A stretch of DNA of 64,000 bases from Nephrocerus scutellatus. Taxonomy: Eukaryota; Arthropoda; Insecta; Diptera; Pipunculidae. The translations under genes were made by a program, and so were the position numbers. This document shows positions 1-11,399 of this stretch, one piece after another. Under the pieces are notes generated by a model. It ran no database searches. It was not told the origin of the DNA and saw only the letters and a list, made by a program, of their open reading frames with translations. Where the stretch lies: NCBI GenBank assembly GCA_947095585.1, contig OX352762.1, positions 112,622,930 to 112,686,929 on the forward strand, written 5' to 3'. How positions within the stretch are numbered: position 1 is the stretch's first letter; every line of letters starts with the position of its first letter.

Positions 1-199
1 CCATCACTACCACGGGAGGGGTGTACTATTTCATAAACCTAAACAAAGCGCCACCTCGATCGTATTCGCATTATGTTGCTTACCGAGATTTTGTCAAGGC
101 GCATATTCTGTGCGGCTGTCTAGTTTTTTAGTTCTAGTTACAATCTAACAGACATTCATTTTAATCTTTATTTGTAAAAATGATTGTGCGTTTGTATGT

Positions 200-1050
200 A
201 TCGCGCAACGCCTAAACCACTAAACGTATCAAAGCCATATTCACACTATTACAGCCGTATTTTATTTGCCGAGGAATAAGGAATTACAACAACAATTGCA
301 CTGTCGAATTCCTTCTTTGGAATTGGAAAACCTGCTGTTTTGATGGTTTTGGCTGGTTTTGAAATTCGAATTCCTTATTCGGATTCCAAATAAAATACAG
401 CTTATGTTCCTTTGATACTCCGATAAGTTTATACCTTTTTTGAGTCTGGTAGGTGGCGCTGGAGTCGAGATGTCATCATGCCTAAACCACTGGATTTATC
501 TTAGCCATATTTATACTATTTGTTTGTTTGGCGCTCCGTTAAGTTCATGTTTTGTTTACCCGGTAGGTGGTACTGGAGTGGAGATATTTACGAAAACGTG
601 GTTTAGCGGTTGGTCTATTTTTGTTATTGTATCACGCCTAAACCAAGATAAATTTTAAAGCCATATTCACACCATATATTTGATTGGTGCTTCTAAATGT
701 TTATATAATATTTAGGTGGGACCGGAGTCGAGAATTCTTGAAAATGTCATTCTGCATATATATCTAACGTCATCACGCCTAAACAACTAAATTTATCGAA
801 GCCATATCCAAGCCATAAGTTTGTTTGGTGCTACGATAAGTTTATGTTTATTTTGGACCTGGTAGGTGGCGCTGGAATCGAGATGTCATTCGGCATAAAA
901 TACGCCATAACGCTTAAACCACTGGATGTATCAAAGCCATATGTTCGCTTCATGATATATAAGTTAGCCTTGTTTTAAACTCGGTAGATGGCGCTGAAGT
1001 GGAGATATTGCTGAATATGTATGTAAGAGCATTACAACTAAATCACTGGA
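200..1050 (+). repeat. Degenerate minisatellite, ~120-150 bp monomers
   Basis: Blocks GGTAGGTGGCGCTGGAGTCG (near 449, 562, 711, 860, 984) alternate with CACGCCTAAACCACTGGAT-like blocks (near 205, 475, 635, 775, 908, 1028) and AAAGCCATATTCACAC. An inverted piece of the first block (GCGCCACCTCGATCG) occurs near 50. No coding capacity; neighbouring sequence at the window edge may continue the array. Confidence 0.82.
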
Positions 1051-1124
1051 CATATTTTTATTTATCTTAATAAATAAAAATTAAATGTTTAGTTGCTAAG
1101 CACATCACTTGAGAACGGCTCATT

Positions 1125-1665
1125 TTTAAATTCTCTATTTTAACTTCACTTGCCCGTGTGTTTGTGGGCTTGTGGGTTTGTGGGTTTGTGGGCTTGTGGA
1201 TTTGTTGATTTGTGTGTCATGGAATCTTGCGATCAATTTTTAACCCACTTCCTACAGCCCGATTTTATTGAAATCCATGACAACACTTTCTATTAAAATT
1301 TGAGGCCCCTCGGGCCGCGGGGTCGGGGGGCTCCCATACAAATATTCCACAAAATTTACCCGATTTTCTTTAAATTTTGTACACATGTGTGTCTTCGATG
1401 GAAAACACTTTTTGTAAAAATTTGGAGCGATCGGCCCCTTAGGGACCCCAATATAAAATTTTTAAATATCGCTATATCGCATCAGATCACGGCAAACTAT
1501 GAGCTCTGTGCTTTGTGAGCAGCGCTGTTCGCTGCCACTGCGGCATTTGGTGGATGATTTTGCCACAAAACGAGCACGCAGTGTGTGTGTGTTTGTGTGT
1601 ATCCCCGATTAGAGAATTTACAAGAAAAATTTTAATTTTTATGGGTTGTTTTTTTTAAACGATCA
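1125..1665 (+). repeat. Family A element, complete short copy
   Basis: 5' end TTTTTAAATTCTCTATTTTA then ACTTCACTTGCCCGTGTG, a (TTTGTGGG)n tract, AATTTTTAACCCACTTCC, about one and a half monomers (CACATGTGTGTCTTCGATGG, CAAATATTCCACAAAATTTA) and the 3' end ATTAGAGAATTTACAAG ... TTTTTATGGGTTGTTTTTTT. AAATTCTCTA at the start and TTAGAGAATTT at the end are inverted repeats. Confidence 0.82.
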
Positions 1666-2229
1666 TTTTCATTTCAATTTTTTACGAACATTTAAATTCT
1701 CTTTTTTAAATATTAGGAATAATAAATTCGAAGCACTCACTTTCAATTTATGTCAAAAGTAAAATGTATCGCCTACTTATACACTTAGTATAAATTGTAA
1801 AAAAATGAAAGCCGAATTCCTTTTATCATCTACTAACAACTAATGTGTAGGACTTCGGAGGATACAATGGACTTGGAAAGTATAATGGAATACAGCTAAT
1901 AAATAAATGAAGTTACGTACTGGTAAACTTATGAACATTTCTATTAACCCAATTGCAAAATTACGTATATTTGTTTTTATTAGCTTTATTCAGTAGTAGC
2001 TATGTTTGGTAAGAGCTGACAGATAAGCGCACGCACACAATTAAAGCTAACGTTTTGATTTTTTTTTTGTAAGAATTTATCGAATAATAATAAAAACTCT
2101 ATAAATGTAGACAGATAGTCGGACAATTTAACTATTTCTGTACCATTTGTTAACGATATTTTATAAACTATAAATTTTTTTAGTTGAATTTCTTTTAATA
2201 AATTTTATTATGGTCTTGTTTTATACACG
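1666..2229. other. AT-rich intergenic, no feature recognised
   Basis: No coding or TE motif supported. Confidence 0.3.
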
Positions 2230-2640
2230 TGGTACGCGCCCCATACTTCTCAAACTATAATGCTGTCCCTATTGCTCAGAAAGTTTGCATGAGACTGAGC
2301 CGTGCACAAAATTTCAGCTTTCAGGGACGTGTGCGTAGTTAGTTTAAAATTACCTTAAAGAAGTTGAGAAACCCACTTCTACTTGCACCACACGCGCATC
2401 TCACGATTCTCAAACTTTAACCACTATCCTTAAGAAGTTTTCAAAACTAACTTTTACATGACTCACACAGACTGCACGCGAAACCACTCAGAATAATGTT
2501 GGTTAAGAAGGAAATCAAAAAAGTGTTGAAACAAACTTTAAGGCGCGTCATAAACATCACACGGCACACGCTACACACTTGTGGGCGCACGGAAATATAC
2601 CATATTTTAAGCAATGATGGACACACAAACACGCATTTTT
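2230..2640 (-). repeat. Diverged family B-like repeat, minus orientation
   Basis: Two to three copies of a ~150-bp unit with GTGCACAAAATTTCAGCTTT and TTCTCAAACT(A/T)TAA, ACTT(T/C)(T/A)AC(T/A)TG and CACACG..CAC blocks. These resemble the reverse complement of family B monomers at low identity. Confidence 0.5.
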
Positions 2641-3039
2641 AGATTTAAACTTTAAATAAGTGTAGTTCTACGCAATACTACACAAGCGCCGTAACTATAT
2701 TTTCTAGTGCCCTGTGCCCTGTTGGGGGCCCACATTTATTTTGAGGAAAATTAGGAATAGAAGAATATAGATAATACGGTACAGAAAATGTATATCAGTA
2801 TATATAATATATAATATATAGTATAATATCTTATAAAAAAGATTATTAATTCAATTGCACAGTTCTTGATTTCATTTGCGCGAATTCGTTTATAACATCG
2901 TCATAATTAATATCTTTTAAAATGATATAATTAATACACAATTATGAAATGGTAACTGTTTTATTTATAGGTATAATGTTAAAATTAGGCTTTTCAGTCA
3001 AGTGTTTAGTTGAAACTAAAATTTAATTTATCGGTTCAT

Positions 3040-3418
3040 TTATTTTACTTTTTGCCGACGTTTCGACACATACCTATATGTCTTTTTCAAGGGCTACAAT
3101 AGACAATAAAAACGTTATAAACAAAACAGGTTAACTCACTATATAATAACACAGAACTCACATTTGAATTTACAATTTAAAATTTAACAAAACTTTATAA
3201 ATCATAACATTTAAACTATTAGACAGAAATAGTCTAGGAAATCCAAGCTGTAAATCCATTGTTTCAGCTAAAATCTTTACTTCCTGAAAAAGTTGTTCGA
3301 AATCTGCCCCAGCCCTATTAAAAGACCTATGAGATTCGAACCCAGAACCTTCCTCTACCTTAAGTAACACCAAGTACTCTAATCACTACGACACGGGCCA
3401 CACAGATCAATCGTCAAC
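3040..3418 (-). mobile_element. tRNA-derived SINE (second family) with hammerhead-like motif
   Basis: On the minus strand from ~3412: GGCCCGTGTCGTAGTGATTA, then GGTTCTGGGTTCGAATCTCA, resembling A-box (TCGTAGTGATTAG) and B-box (GGTTCGAATC) promoter parts. About 230 bp further on, GCCCTTGAAAAAGACATA ... GTGTCGAAACGTCGGC (3095-3054) has the layout of a minimal hammerhead ribozyme with damaged core bases. Whether head and motif belong to one element is inferred from proximity. Confidence 0.55.
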
Positions 3419-3420
3419 AT

Positions 3421-4305
3421 TTGGTAAACTTAATGATATAAAGATACAAACAAATTTTTTTAGTCAATTCTATTTATATTTCTTCTAAAATTAATCGGTG
3501 TATGTATATGTCAACGGCGGAGGTGTAGGTAATGAATAAAAATTATTATTAGCAGACGGGACCAAATCATTTATTTTAAATAAATGAAAATATTCTTGAA
3601 AGACCAAAACTAAAAGCTGCCAACCTACTTTTTGTGTGTGATTAAATACTTAATCAACATTCAAGCAGTCTTCCATTGTAGACTATCACATGGTAACCGG
3701 GAAGAAAAATCAACGGAAAACAGAATCAGAAAATTATTCAACAAGCAAAGGTTTGTTTAAATTTAAAGAAGAAAATAACTCAGAATTAAAACTCAGTTTC
3801 TTCGAGACTAACACTCGTGAAACACTAATTTGTAACTAACAAGATTCATTCAAGTATTTTATAAAGGAAAAAAAAAACAGAAGAGTTTCCAGATTTGTTG
3901 TTCGTTCAATTTGTATGAGAGGTATGGCATCATTGACGTGCAGACCTCAAAAAAATTGTCAAATATTCAATGCAAAAAGCGCACCAGCCAACTGATAAAA
4001 AAATTTACATCCTGGTGAGTGCTAATAGCAAAAGATGTTTTTGGGTCAGTTTATATTACAGTTCCCTCACGTTTTGACGTATAAACAAAATAAAACCAAT
4101 AATCCGCATTGTCCGTAAAAACATTTTAACGAAAGAATTTTTAAAATCGGAACTTTCGTTCTTGAGGTGTGCCGAGAATATCAAGGTTAAATTGCCTGAA
4201 ACATAAAGAAAACACGATTTTTTAATAGTCATTCCTCAAAGAACTGTTTGTGGAATCCTCCATCCTAATTTTGTTATCTTCAGAAAAAGAAAATTCTGTA
4301 CATAA
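3421..4305. other. Intergenic, no feature recognised
   Basis: AT-rich sequence; no TE or coding motif supported. Confidence 0.3.
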
Positions 4306-4727
4306 CTAGTTGTTAACCCCGGCGTTACTCGTGACCCGCCGACCCCTATCCACAAGATACCGTTTAGACACACCAAAAGCCAAAATGACGGGCGTTGTCT
4401 GGCTGCCTCTCACACCCTACTGACCCAACCAAACTGACCGCTCACCCACTAAAACCACACTATACCATTGAGCCCCACACCACCTACCCGCCACTGACCC
4501 AAAATTGTAGCCCATAACCTCCGTTCGAATAAATCACATGGAAAACGGAATTTTTTCAATTTTTTCAGAATATTCCATGTTTCATACTCAAAGTTCCTGT
4601 AATCATCCCCGGTCTATTACGAATTTTTTTTAAAAAATGAGCCAAATCGGTCCGGACGTTTAGGCTTGAAAAGGTAAGAGACAGACAGTCAGAGTTTCTT
4701 TCACATTATACATGTGATTAGTATGGA
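4306..4727 (-). mobile_element. Non-autonomous Helitron-like element
   Basis: On the minus strand it begins TCCATACTAATCACATGTAT after A and ends GTAACGCCGGGGTTAACAAC TAG before T. That is 5'-TC, 3'-CTAG, insertion between A and T, with a GC-rich subterminal stretch, as in Helitrons (family knowledge). The internal block AAGCCTAAACGTCCGGACCG and ATTTGGC is a common insect Helitron motif. It has no coding region. It lies directly beside the family B element at 4735. Confidence 0.7.
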
Positions 4728-4734
4728 TTATTTT

Positions 4735-5335
4735 TTTTAAAAACTTTTATTTAACTTGACTTGACCCCTTTTTGTATTTATTTTCGACCACTTTGAGGTT
4801 CTTTTTAACCACCTTCTACATGACCTAGAGAGCTGAAATTTTGTGAGTGTCTAAGTCTAAAATATCATGTTTTGTATTTCGAGTGTGACGTATCGCGTGT
4901 GGTGTATGTGATGGGTTGAAATTTTTTTTTCGACTTCTTTGAGGTCCTTTTTAACCACCTTTCACACGACCTAGAGAGTTGAAATTTTGTGAGTATCTAA
5001 GTCCAATATAGCATTTTTTATATTCCACATATGACAGGTGTCACGCTTCGCGTGTGATGGTTTGAAATCGCGTCATTTTCTCGTTTTTTAAGGTCTTTTT
5101 TAACCATCTTTCCCACGAGGGCTGAAGTTTTGTGAGCGGCTCAGTGTCAAGGGCCCATTTTGATATCCAGCTTTTGACGCGTGTCGAGTCGCGTGTGGTA
5201 CGTGTGAAGCGTGGAAAAAGAAAAATCTTTGAAATAGCTCCGACCTCAAAAACAGATATTTTGGCGATTATTACCAAATAATAAACGACTGTGTGGCGTG
5301 TTTCGATGTATTTATAAAAGTTAAGTTTTTTTCTT
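4735..5335 (+). repeat. Family B element, three monomers with both ends
   Basis: 5' end TTTAAAAACTTTTATTTAAC then TTGACTTGACCCC. Three monomers of about 150 bp carry TTTGAGG(T)CCTTTTTAACCACC, GACCTAGAGAG(C/T)TGAAATT TTGTGAGT and GTGTGACG..TCGCGTGTGG. The 3' end is TTATTACCAAATAATAAACG then TTTATAAAAGTT. Short inverted ends: AACTTTTATTTA versus its mirrored TTTATAAAAGTT. Confidence 0.85.
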
Positions 5336-5579
5336 TTACTTGTTCATCATGCAGATATAAAGATATTTTATTATGAAAGAATTTAAAAAATGAATTGTTA
5401 ATTTTGCAACATATTACACAAATGATAAAAGGTACGATTTCATTGTTTATGTTTATTGATTTGTTGCCATTTTTTTACTCGATTTCTCTGATTATCGACT
5501 AATCAAACTAAATGTTTTTGGATATCTCGCGACAATCTTTTAGTTCAGTTATTCAACATTGAAAAATTATTTGATTTGG

Positions 5580-5870
5580 TTGGTACGATAATTTTGACAT
5601 TGAGCCACTCACAAAATTTCAGCCCTTTGGGTAGTTCGAAAGGTGATTCAAAATACCTCAAAAACGTGAAAATGGCGAGATTTCAAACAACCACACGTGC
5701 GAAACGTGACACGCGGCATACGTAGAATATTAAAAATGCAATTTTGGAATTTGATACATTTTCAATTGTTTCAAATTCAACTGTTTAGGTCGTGTGGAAG
5801 GTAATTAAAAAGGACCTCAAAAAGTCGAAAACAAAATTTTTCAAAATGGTAAAAATACAATACAAAACAC
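5580..5870 (-). repeat. Family B monomers, minus orientation
   Basis: The reverse complements of the GAGAGCTGAAATTTTGTG block (ACAAAATTTCAGCCCTTTG), of TTTTTAACCACCTTCCACAC (TGTGGAAGGTAATTAAAAAG) and of TTTTTATATTC (AATATTAAAAATGC) are present. About 1.7 monomers. Confidence 0.78.
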
Positions 5871-5939
5871 AAATATTTTAATTAAATTGGCAATAATTCA
5901 ATAAACGACAGACAGAATAGGGAATCCACAACAAAAATC

Positions 5940-6120
5940 ATATAATCTATATAAATAAATATTAAATTGTGTGCCGTTGTTATTGATGGAAACTCACACT
6001 TGGCGGTATGTTATAGGCTATAGTACACCTCCCCCCCCTCCCCCCAACGCGGAGGTAAAAGGGATGCGTGGGTTGATGTGTGCAGGTAGTGAAGCGCCCT
6101 GAAACAACTACCTATAATAA
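5940..6120. other. Possible Helitron-like 5' end
   Basis: AATCTATATAAATAAATATT then AAATTGTGTGCCGTTG, with a C-rich tract at 6030-6046. It resembles the AT-rich 5' starts of insect Helitrons, but no 3' end was found nearby. Confidence 0.25.
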
Positions 6121-6174
6121 AGATCAAAAGGAAGCAATTTGAATTATAAATATTCATTTACCTATACTCTTGTC

Positions 6175-7110
6175 TTTTTAAATTCTCTTTATTAACTTCG
6201 CTTGCCCGGGAAACATCTGTCTGTCAGTCGGTGTGTCTGTCGTGGAATCTTGCGATCAATTTTTAACCCACTTCCAAAAGCCCGATTTTATTGAAATTTT
6301 GCACACATGTGTAGGTCCGGAACCGACTCGATTTTCTTTAAATTTTATACACATGTATATCTCCGATGGACAACACTTTTTGTAAAAAATTTGGAGACCC
6401 CAGGCCCGGGTTCGTGGGGCCCCATAACTTTTTTTTAAAAAAATTATCCCGATTTTCGCCAAATGTAATACACATGTGTGTCTCCGATAGACAACACTTT
6501 TTGTAAAAAATTTGGAGACCCAGGTTCATTGGGCCCCAAAATTTTTTTTTAAAAAATTAACCCGATTTTTTTTAAATTTTATATACGTGTGTATCTCCGA
6601 TGGGCAACACTTTTTGCAAAAATTTTGGAGAAAGGGTTTGGAGGGTCATGGGGCCCCAACAAATTTTTTAAAAAACTTAACCCGATTTTTTTTAAATTTT
6701 ATATACGGGTGTATCTCCGATGGACAAAATTTTTTGTAAAGTTTTTGGAGTGAGGCCCTGAGGTCCGAGGGGTGCCCATATAAATTTTTTAAAAATTAGC
6801 TTGATTTTCTTCAAATTTTAACACATACCCATCTCCTATTAGAGAATTTACATGAAAAATTGTATTTTTATGGGTTGTTTTTTAAAGATTAGCTCGATTT
6901 TCTTCAAATTTTAAGCATATATGTATCTCCGATGGACAAAACTTTTTGCAAAATTTTTGGAGTGAACGGGCCCTGAGGTGACCCCATATATTTGTTTAAA
7001 AAATTAGCCCGATTTTCTTCAAATTTTAAACACATGTGTAACTTTTTGTAAATTTGTTGGAGTAATCGGGCCCTGAGACCAGGTGGTGCCCATACTACTT
7101 TGAATATCTG
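6175..7110 (+). repeat. Family A element with long monomer array
   Basis: 5' end TTTTTAAATTCTCTTTATTA, ACTTCGCTTGCCCGGG, then about seven monomers of roughly 115-120 bp. Each has a CCCGATTTT block, a CACATGTGTATCTCCGATGG block, a TTTTTGTAAA block and a GGGCCC/CCCATA block. A 3' end (TTAGAGAATTTACATG) occurs at 6839 but further monomers follow, so two copies or an internal expansion are joined. Confidence 0.87.
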
Positions 7111-9734
7111 GTTAATTTCTTAAGTTTTTCCCATACGCTCTATATGTATACATATGTAACACGACAAAGTTAAATTATTCTGGAAGTATATACTAGAAGA
7201 AGTGTTGATTAAAGCAGAAGCCTAAATCAACACCGGGAAATTATTAAAATTCCTAAAAGTTTAACCAACATATGCACGTCCATATAGCTCCAAAGAAAAT
7301 GTGAATTCAAAATATTTGATTAACAGTTAAAATTTCTACGTCTTTGTCAAAAAATACATTTATTTAATAATCTAACCAGCAAGCATTACCCAATTAAACA
7401 AAAAACATTTTTTTAATGAATTCTTATAACCATGTTTATATAGGCCTACTGATGACAAACAATTGATTTTTGCATTTGCATAGCAATTATTAATGAATGG
7501 CTTCTCCACACTATTTGTTTGATTTATATGACAAGCGTTTACATTTTTATGTATTAAAAAACTAGAATTGTACAATGTACACACACACATACACATAGAC
7601 ACACTAAACTTTAGTTATCTCTCACACTCTTGAAAAATTCTTACCTTTTGTTCGGAAGTTAATTCAAGTCTGTATCGCAATGAAGGCGCGTAACGCAAGA
7701 CAACAATCGGATTAATTCGAGACGTTGTTTATTTGTGGGATCGCAAAAATGCTCCTGCGTCAAGTGCACTTGCACAGTGTACAATTTCTGTTTTTAGCTT
7801 ATCTTATGTCTTGGTATCATATAGCTTAGGCCGCGGGAATGCACGCTAAGTTTAACACTTTGTTGTGATACCTACTATACCTAACAATTATTATTATAAT
7901 GAACAATAATAATTTATTAACGCCTTTTTGTCTGTAGTTACTAGTTCAAGGTAGATATTCAAGCGCGTAGTTTTAGAGTATCGCACAAATAGATTCGAAT
8001 AGACCGGGCCGAAGGGGCAGATATCATACGTACGGCGCTATACAGTAATAAGTAGTAATAATAATAATCATATTATTAACGACAATCCGATTCACTTTGG
8101 CACGACTTGTTGGATTCAATGGACGCTTTGATGTAATACAATTTTCATACTTTAGTTTCTCGTTTTTTTTTTCTTTTTTATTACAAAATATATCTTGAAT
8201 TATTCCATGATGGCTAAAACGACTAATGGCTCTTCAATAATAACAAACCCCATGTTATTGACAAAAGGCCGAATTAGGCATAAATTTGTCAACTCGAGTC
8301 CACGAATATGTACTACTTTGCTTGTCAATATAAAAATTGTCAACTTCGATTGGAAATTTTTGCGTTTTTTATGCACCATAGAGTTGCGATTACGATTCTT
8401 TTGCATTCGGATGGTTTGTTTAGAAATTTACAGTCAAGCCATGAAGGTACTAGGGATAATGATCACTCAATTTTGATCACTTCGCTCCGCGACAACCGCA
8501 CCGACTAGACACATTGATATTTCAATTAAATTCTGATGACAACGAGCAGTCCCGATTGCTCCAACATATTTGGGATAAATCAGAACATTTGCATAAGCAC
8601 TAATTGAAGATAATTGGTAAAAACTGGATACAACTGTTTACAATTATGTCCATCGACATAACAGGTACCGATGCAACCGGAATTTAGCGCACATTAAAAA
8701 GAAATACCTTGGAATCTCTCGATCGATTCTTTCGAGAGAGTTGGTAATGTTTTTACACAAATTCTAATAAAGAAAAATTTATTGAATTACTGCTGTGCTG
8801 TCGTTCAGTCGATTGTCCACTTGCTCGCATACGTACGTAGACGTACTATAAACTGAACTGAAGTGAACTAAAACGACTGAGATTGTGACGGCAAATAATT
8901 CGTAAGTCGAACGTCGCACAAATCACATCCCCACTATTCGCACCACATAGAAATAGGTATATACGTGGACACAATAAAACAAATATACATTCGTACAATC
9001 AGCATTCAACAAATGTTTCTGTGCTCGATGCAATGTGAATTTTTCTTCAACGTCGCCGCTCTTCGCTTTTCATTTTATCTTTTGGTTGTAGATATATATA
9101 CGAGTATATGCGATACGATACGATACCAGAATAATACATTTTCACTTATGCATATGATAGAAATGTTATTTTTATTGCAATTTTAATTTAAAAAGATTCA
9201 AAACGCGTAACATACCGGACGACCGACAAAAGCTGCAGAGGAGATCAGATTGCTTCTATCTGTTGATTCTGACTGAATCCCAATTCGCAACTGATGAACT
9301 CGATGACGATGAAAAACGTGCAATCGTCCGATATGTACATATTAACCGATGGATGTATCTTGTATCTGGCTGGTCGACGAGGAGAGATACTTAAGAGACA
9401 GGTTTCCTTTTGTGTACCCAAAACGAATGGCATAATAATTATGAATGAATGGTTACTGTGTTTACGCTCCTGGGTGCTACCTTTAAAAAGCTTCAACATG
9501 TGAAAATCAACAATGAGAATTAATAATTATCCCTGATTTGAACAAACTATGTGTATTATATTATATTTATTTTAAATGAAAATTTATGTGACGTGCTAAA
9601 TACAAACATTATTAAATAGGGAGTGTATGTTGTGAATAAAAATCTGAGTTTATAAGAGTGTAAAGAGAGAATTAAAGAGAACGACGCAAGAAAAACCCAA
9701 TTGATAGCAGTTTGGTATCGGTATTCGGGAATCG
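7111..9734. other. Intergenic, possibly containing a promoter/5' exon
   Basis: No transposon recognised. A good donor-like sequence (AACAAAAG then GTAAGAAT on the minus strand, 7641-7656) and clustered TCAGTT/TCAGTC initiator-like motifs at 8800-8890 hint at a 5' exon of a neighbouring minus-strand gene. There is no coding support. Confidence 0.25.
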
Positions 9735-10165
9735 GGATTTGGGAGTCGTCAGTCGGGAGCGGGACTCGGAAGACATCAAGACATCGGGGGACACCCATAC
9801 AAATGTTATAAAAAAGTACCCGATTTTCTTCAAATTTTATACACATGTGTATCTCCGATGGACAACACTTTTTGCGATTCTAGGCCAATTCCACTAGCAC
9901 AATTCCACTAGACACAATTCCAATGGGCACAATTCCACTGGCACAATTCCACTCTGCACAATTCAACTGGGCACAATTCCACTTGGCACAATTCATGTGT
10001 ATCTCCAATGGACAACATATTTTTGTTAAAATTTTGTAGTGATTGGGCATCGGGGTCCGGGGGCACCCATACAAATTTTGTAAAAAAAAGTTTTTATTCA
10101 AACTTTTCACATTGTGTATCAATTAGAGAATTTACACAAAAAAATTTAATTTTTTTGGGTTGTTT
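9735..10165 (+). repeat. Family A element carrying an internal 15-bp minisatellite
   Basis: Monomer blocks CCCGATTTTCTTCAAATTTT, CACATGTGTATCTCCGATGG, GGTCCGGGGGCACCCATAC and the 3' end ATTAGAGAATTTACAC ... TTTTTTTGGGTTGTTTT. Between two half-monomers lies a short tandem array at 9885-9995. Confidence 0.82.
9885..9995 (+). repeat. 15-bp minisatellite, about eight units
   Basis: Units of CACAATTCCACTNGG, 14-15 bases each, with variation in the last three bases. The array starts and ends within the family A monomer, so it looks like local expansion inside the element. Confidence 0.9.
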
Positions 10166-11097
10166 TATATTTTGTTTAGATTATATTAAAAACTGGCCAC
10201 AAGCAGTTTAAGATGAAAGTCCTTAAAACTTCACTTTTTAGGGAGGTTTTCTTTAGTTGGAGAGTAGGTATACCAAGAATTAGGTTATTTATTTAAGGCT
10301 AATTAAAAATGCTCTTTAAGCCTTAGCACTACATTAATTTAAAATACATATTGCTTAAAATGGAATTATTTTTGGTTTTCTTTTTTGCTATTTTAATAAC
10401 TAAGTAACACGTTCTTGGGACAATACGCCCATTAACTACTCTATTGCTCGTATTAGGTGTATCTAACAGTCATTAAAATCATTTAACGTAATCATATAGT
10501 TTCAAAAAGAAGCTTCAAAATATTATAACATTGATAATTATGATACAACCAGGGATCAATAAGCTATCTTCTAACTGAAATAATTTATCGATTTCAAATC
10601 AAATGGCATTTAATGTTATATATCTCATAGTGGTGTTTACTTACATTAATACATATTTTTCAGATAGGCAACACTGTGAGAGAGTATACAGAGCGAATAC
10701 TTGCGTCTCTTAAAATATAAACAAAAAACGATAATAAAGGCTACGCGGTAGCTGCTACGCATACGCTTTTAAAAGCAAAATGCAAAAAACAAAACATCAT
10801 ATATCTGCAAAAATCAAATAATAAGAAGCATTAGCAAAATATCTCCAAGCTCATGCCGTTCACAAGAGAAGAGAAATGTTTGCAATATTAACTACAGTGT
10901 TAACCGTATAGATAAACACACCTGAGAATTTATCAAAAGTTATTTGCAAGTCTGATATTAATAGAAGAGCACTACATAACAAATGTTAGGAAATATTTTT
11001 GATAAATCAATATTAAAAGAACACATGCTGCTCCATTTAAAAAATAATATTTTAATATTTTATAAAGTATATATTGAGACAAAACACTCAAAGTATT
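10166..11097. other. Intergenic, no feature recognised
   Basis: AT-rich sequence with no TE or coding motif I can support. Confidence 0.3.
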
Positions 11098-11227
11098 TTA
11101 CACGGTCCCACCTCCCTGTCTGTCTGGCAAACATCCAAGAGTAATAACGGAAAACTTCTGAATTCGTCGTTCAGATACGGCATTAAATTGTAGGTCCTTT
11201 CCATTTGTGTGCAAAAATATACATTCT
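11098..11227 (+). mobile_element. tRNA-derived SINE, truncated at both ends
   Basis: Body sequence TTACACGGTCCCACCTCCC, GAGTAATAACGGAAAACTTC, ATTAAATTGTAGGTCCTTTC, CATTTGTGTGCAAAAATAT. Head and the last 80 bp with tail are missing. Confidence 0.75.
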
Positions 11228-11399
11228 ACAAACACCGCCCAACGAGCTCGATTTATCGTCTGAGGTTTCAAGAGACGCCACTCTGTTCCAGTTCCAGATA
11301 TTATTTAGCATACTATAGGAGTGTCACGCCTTGTTTACACGAGAGCACACATCCGAGTCAGCACCACCATTTTTTGACATCTAACTGCCCAATTAACAA

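Noticed and set aside
6256..6739. Several 60-75 residue ORFs with repeated peptide motifs
   Set aside because: They are translations of the family A tandem monomers; the repetition comes from the DNA repeat, not from a protein.
4735..7110. CRISPR-like array (regular repeats)
   Set aside because: Repeats are ~115-150 bp and contiguous with no spacers, in an insect genome.
8195..8508. Overlapping ORFs on both strands near 8.2-8.5 kb
   Set aside because: Mutually overlapping short ORFs without recognisable motifs.
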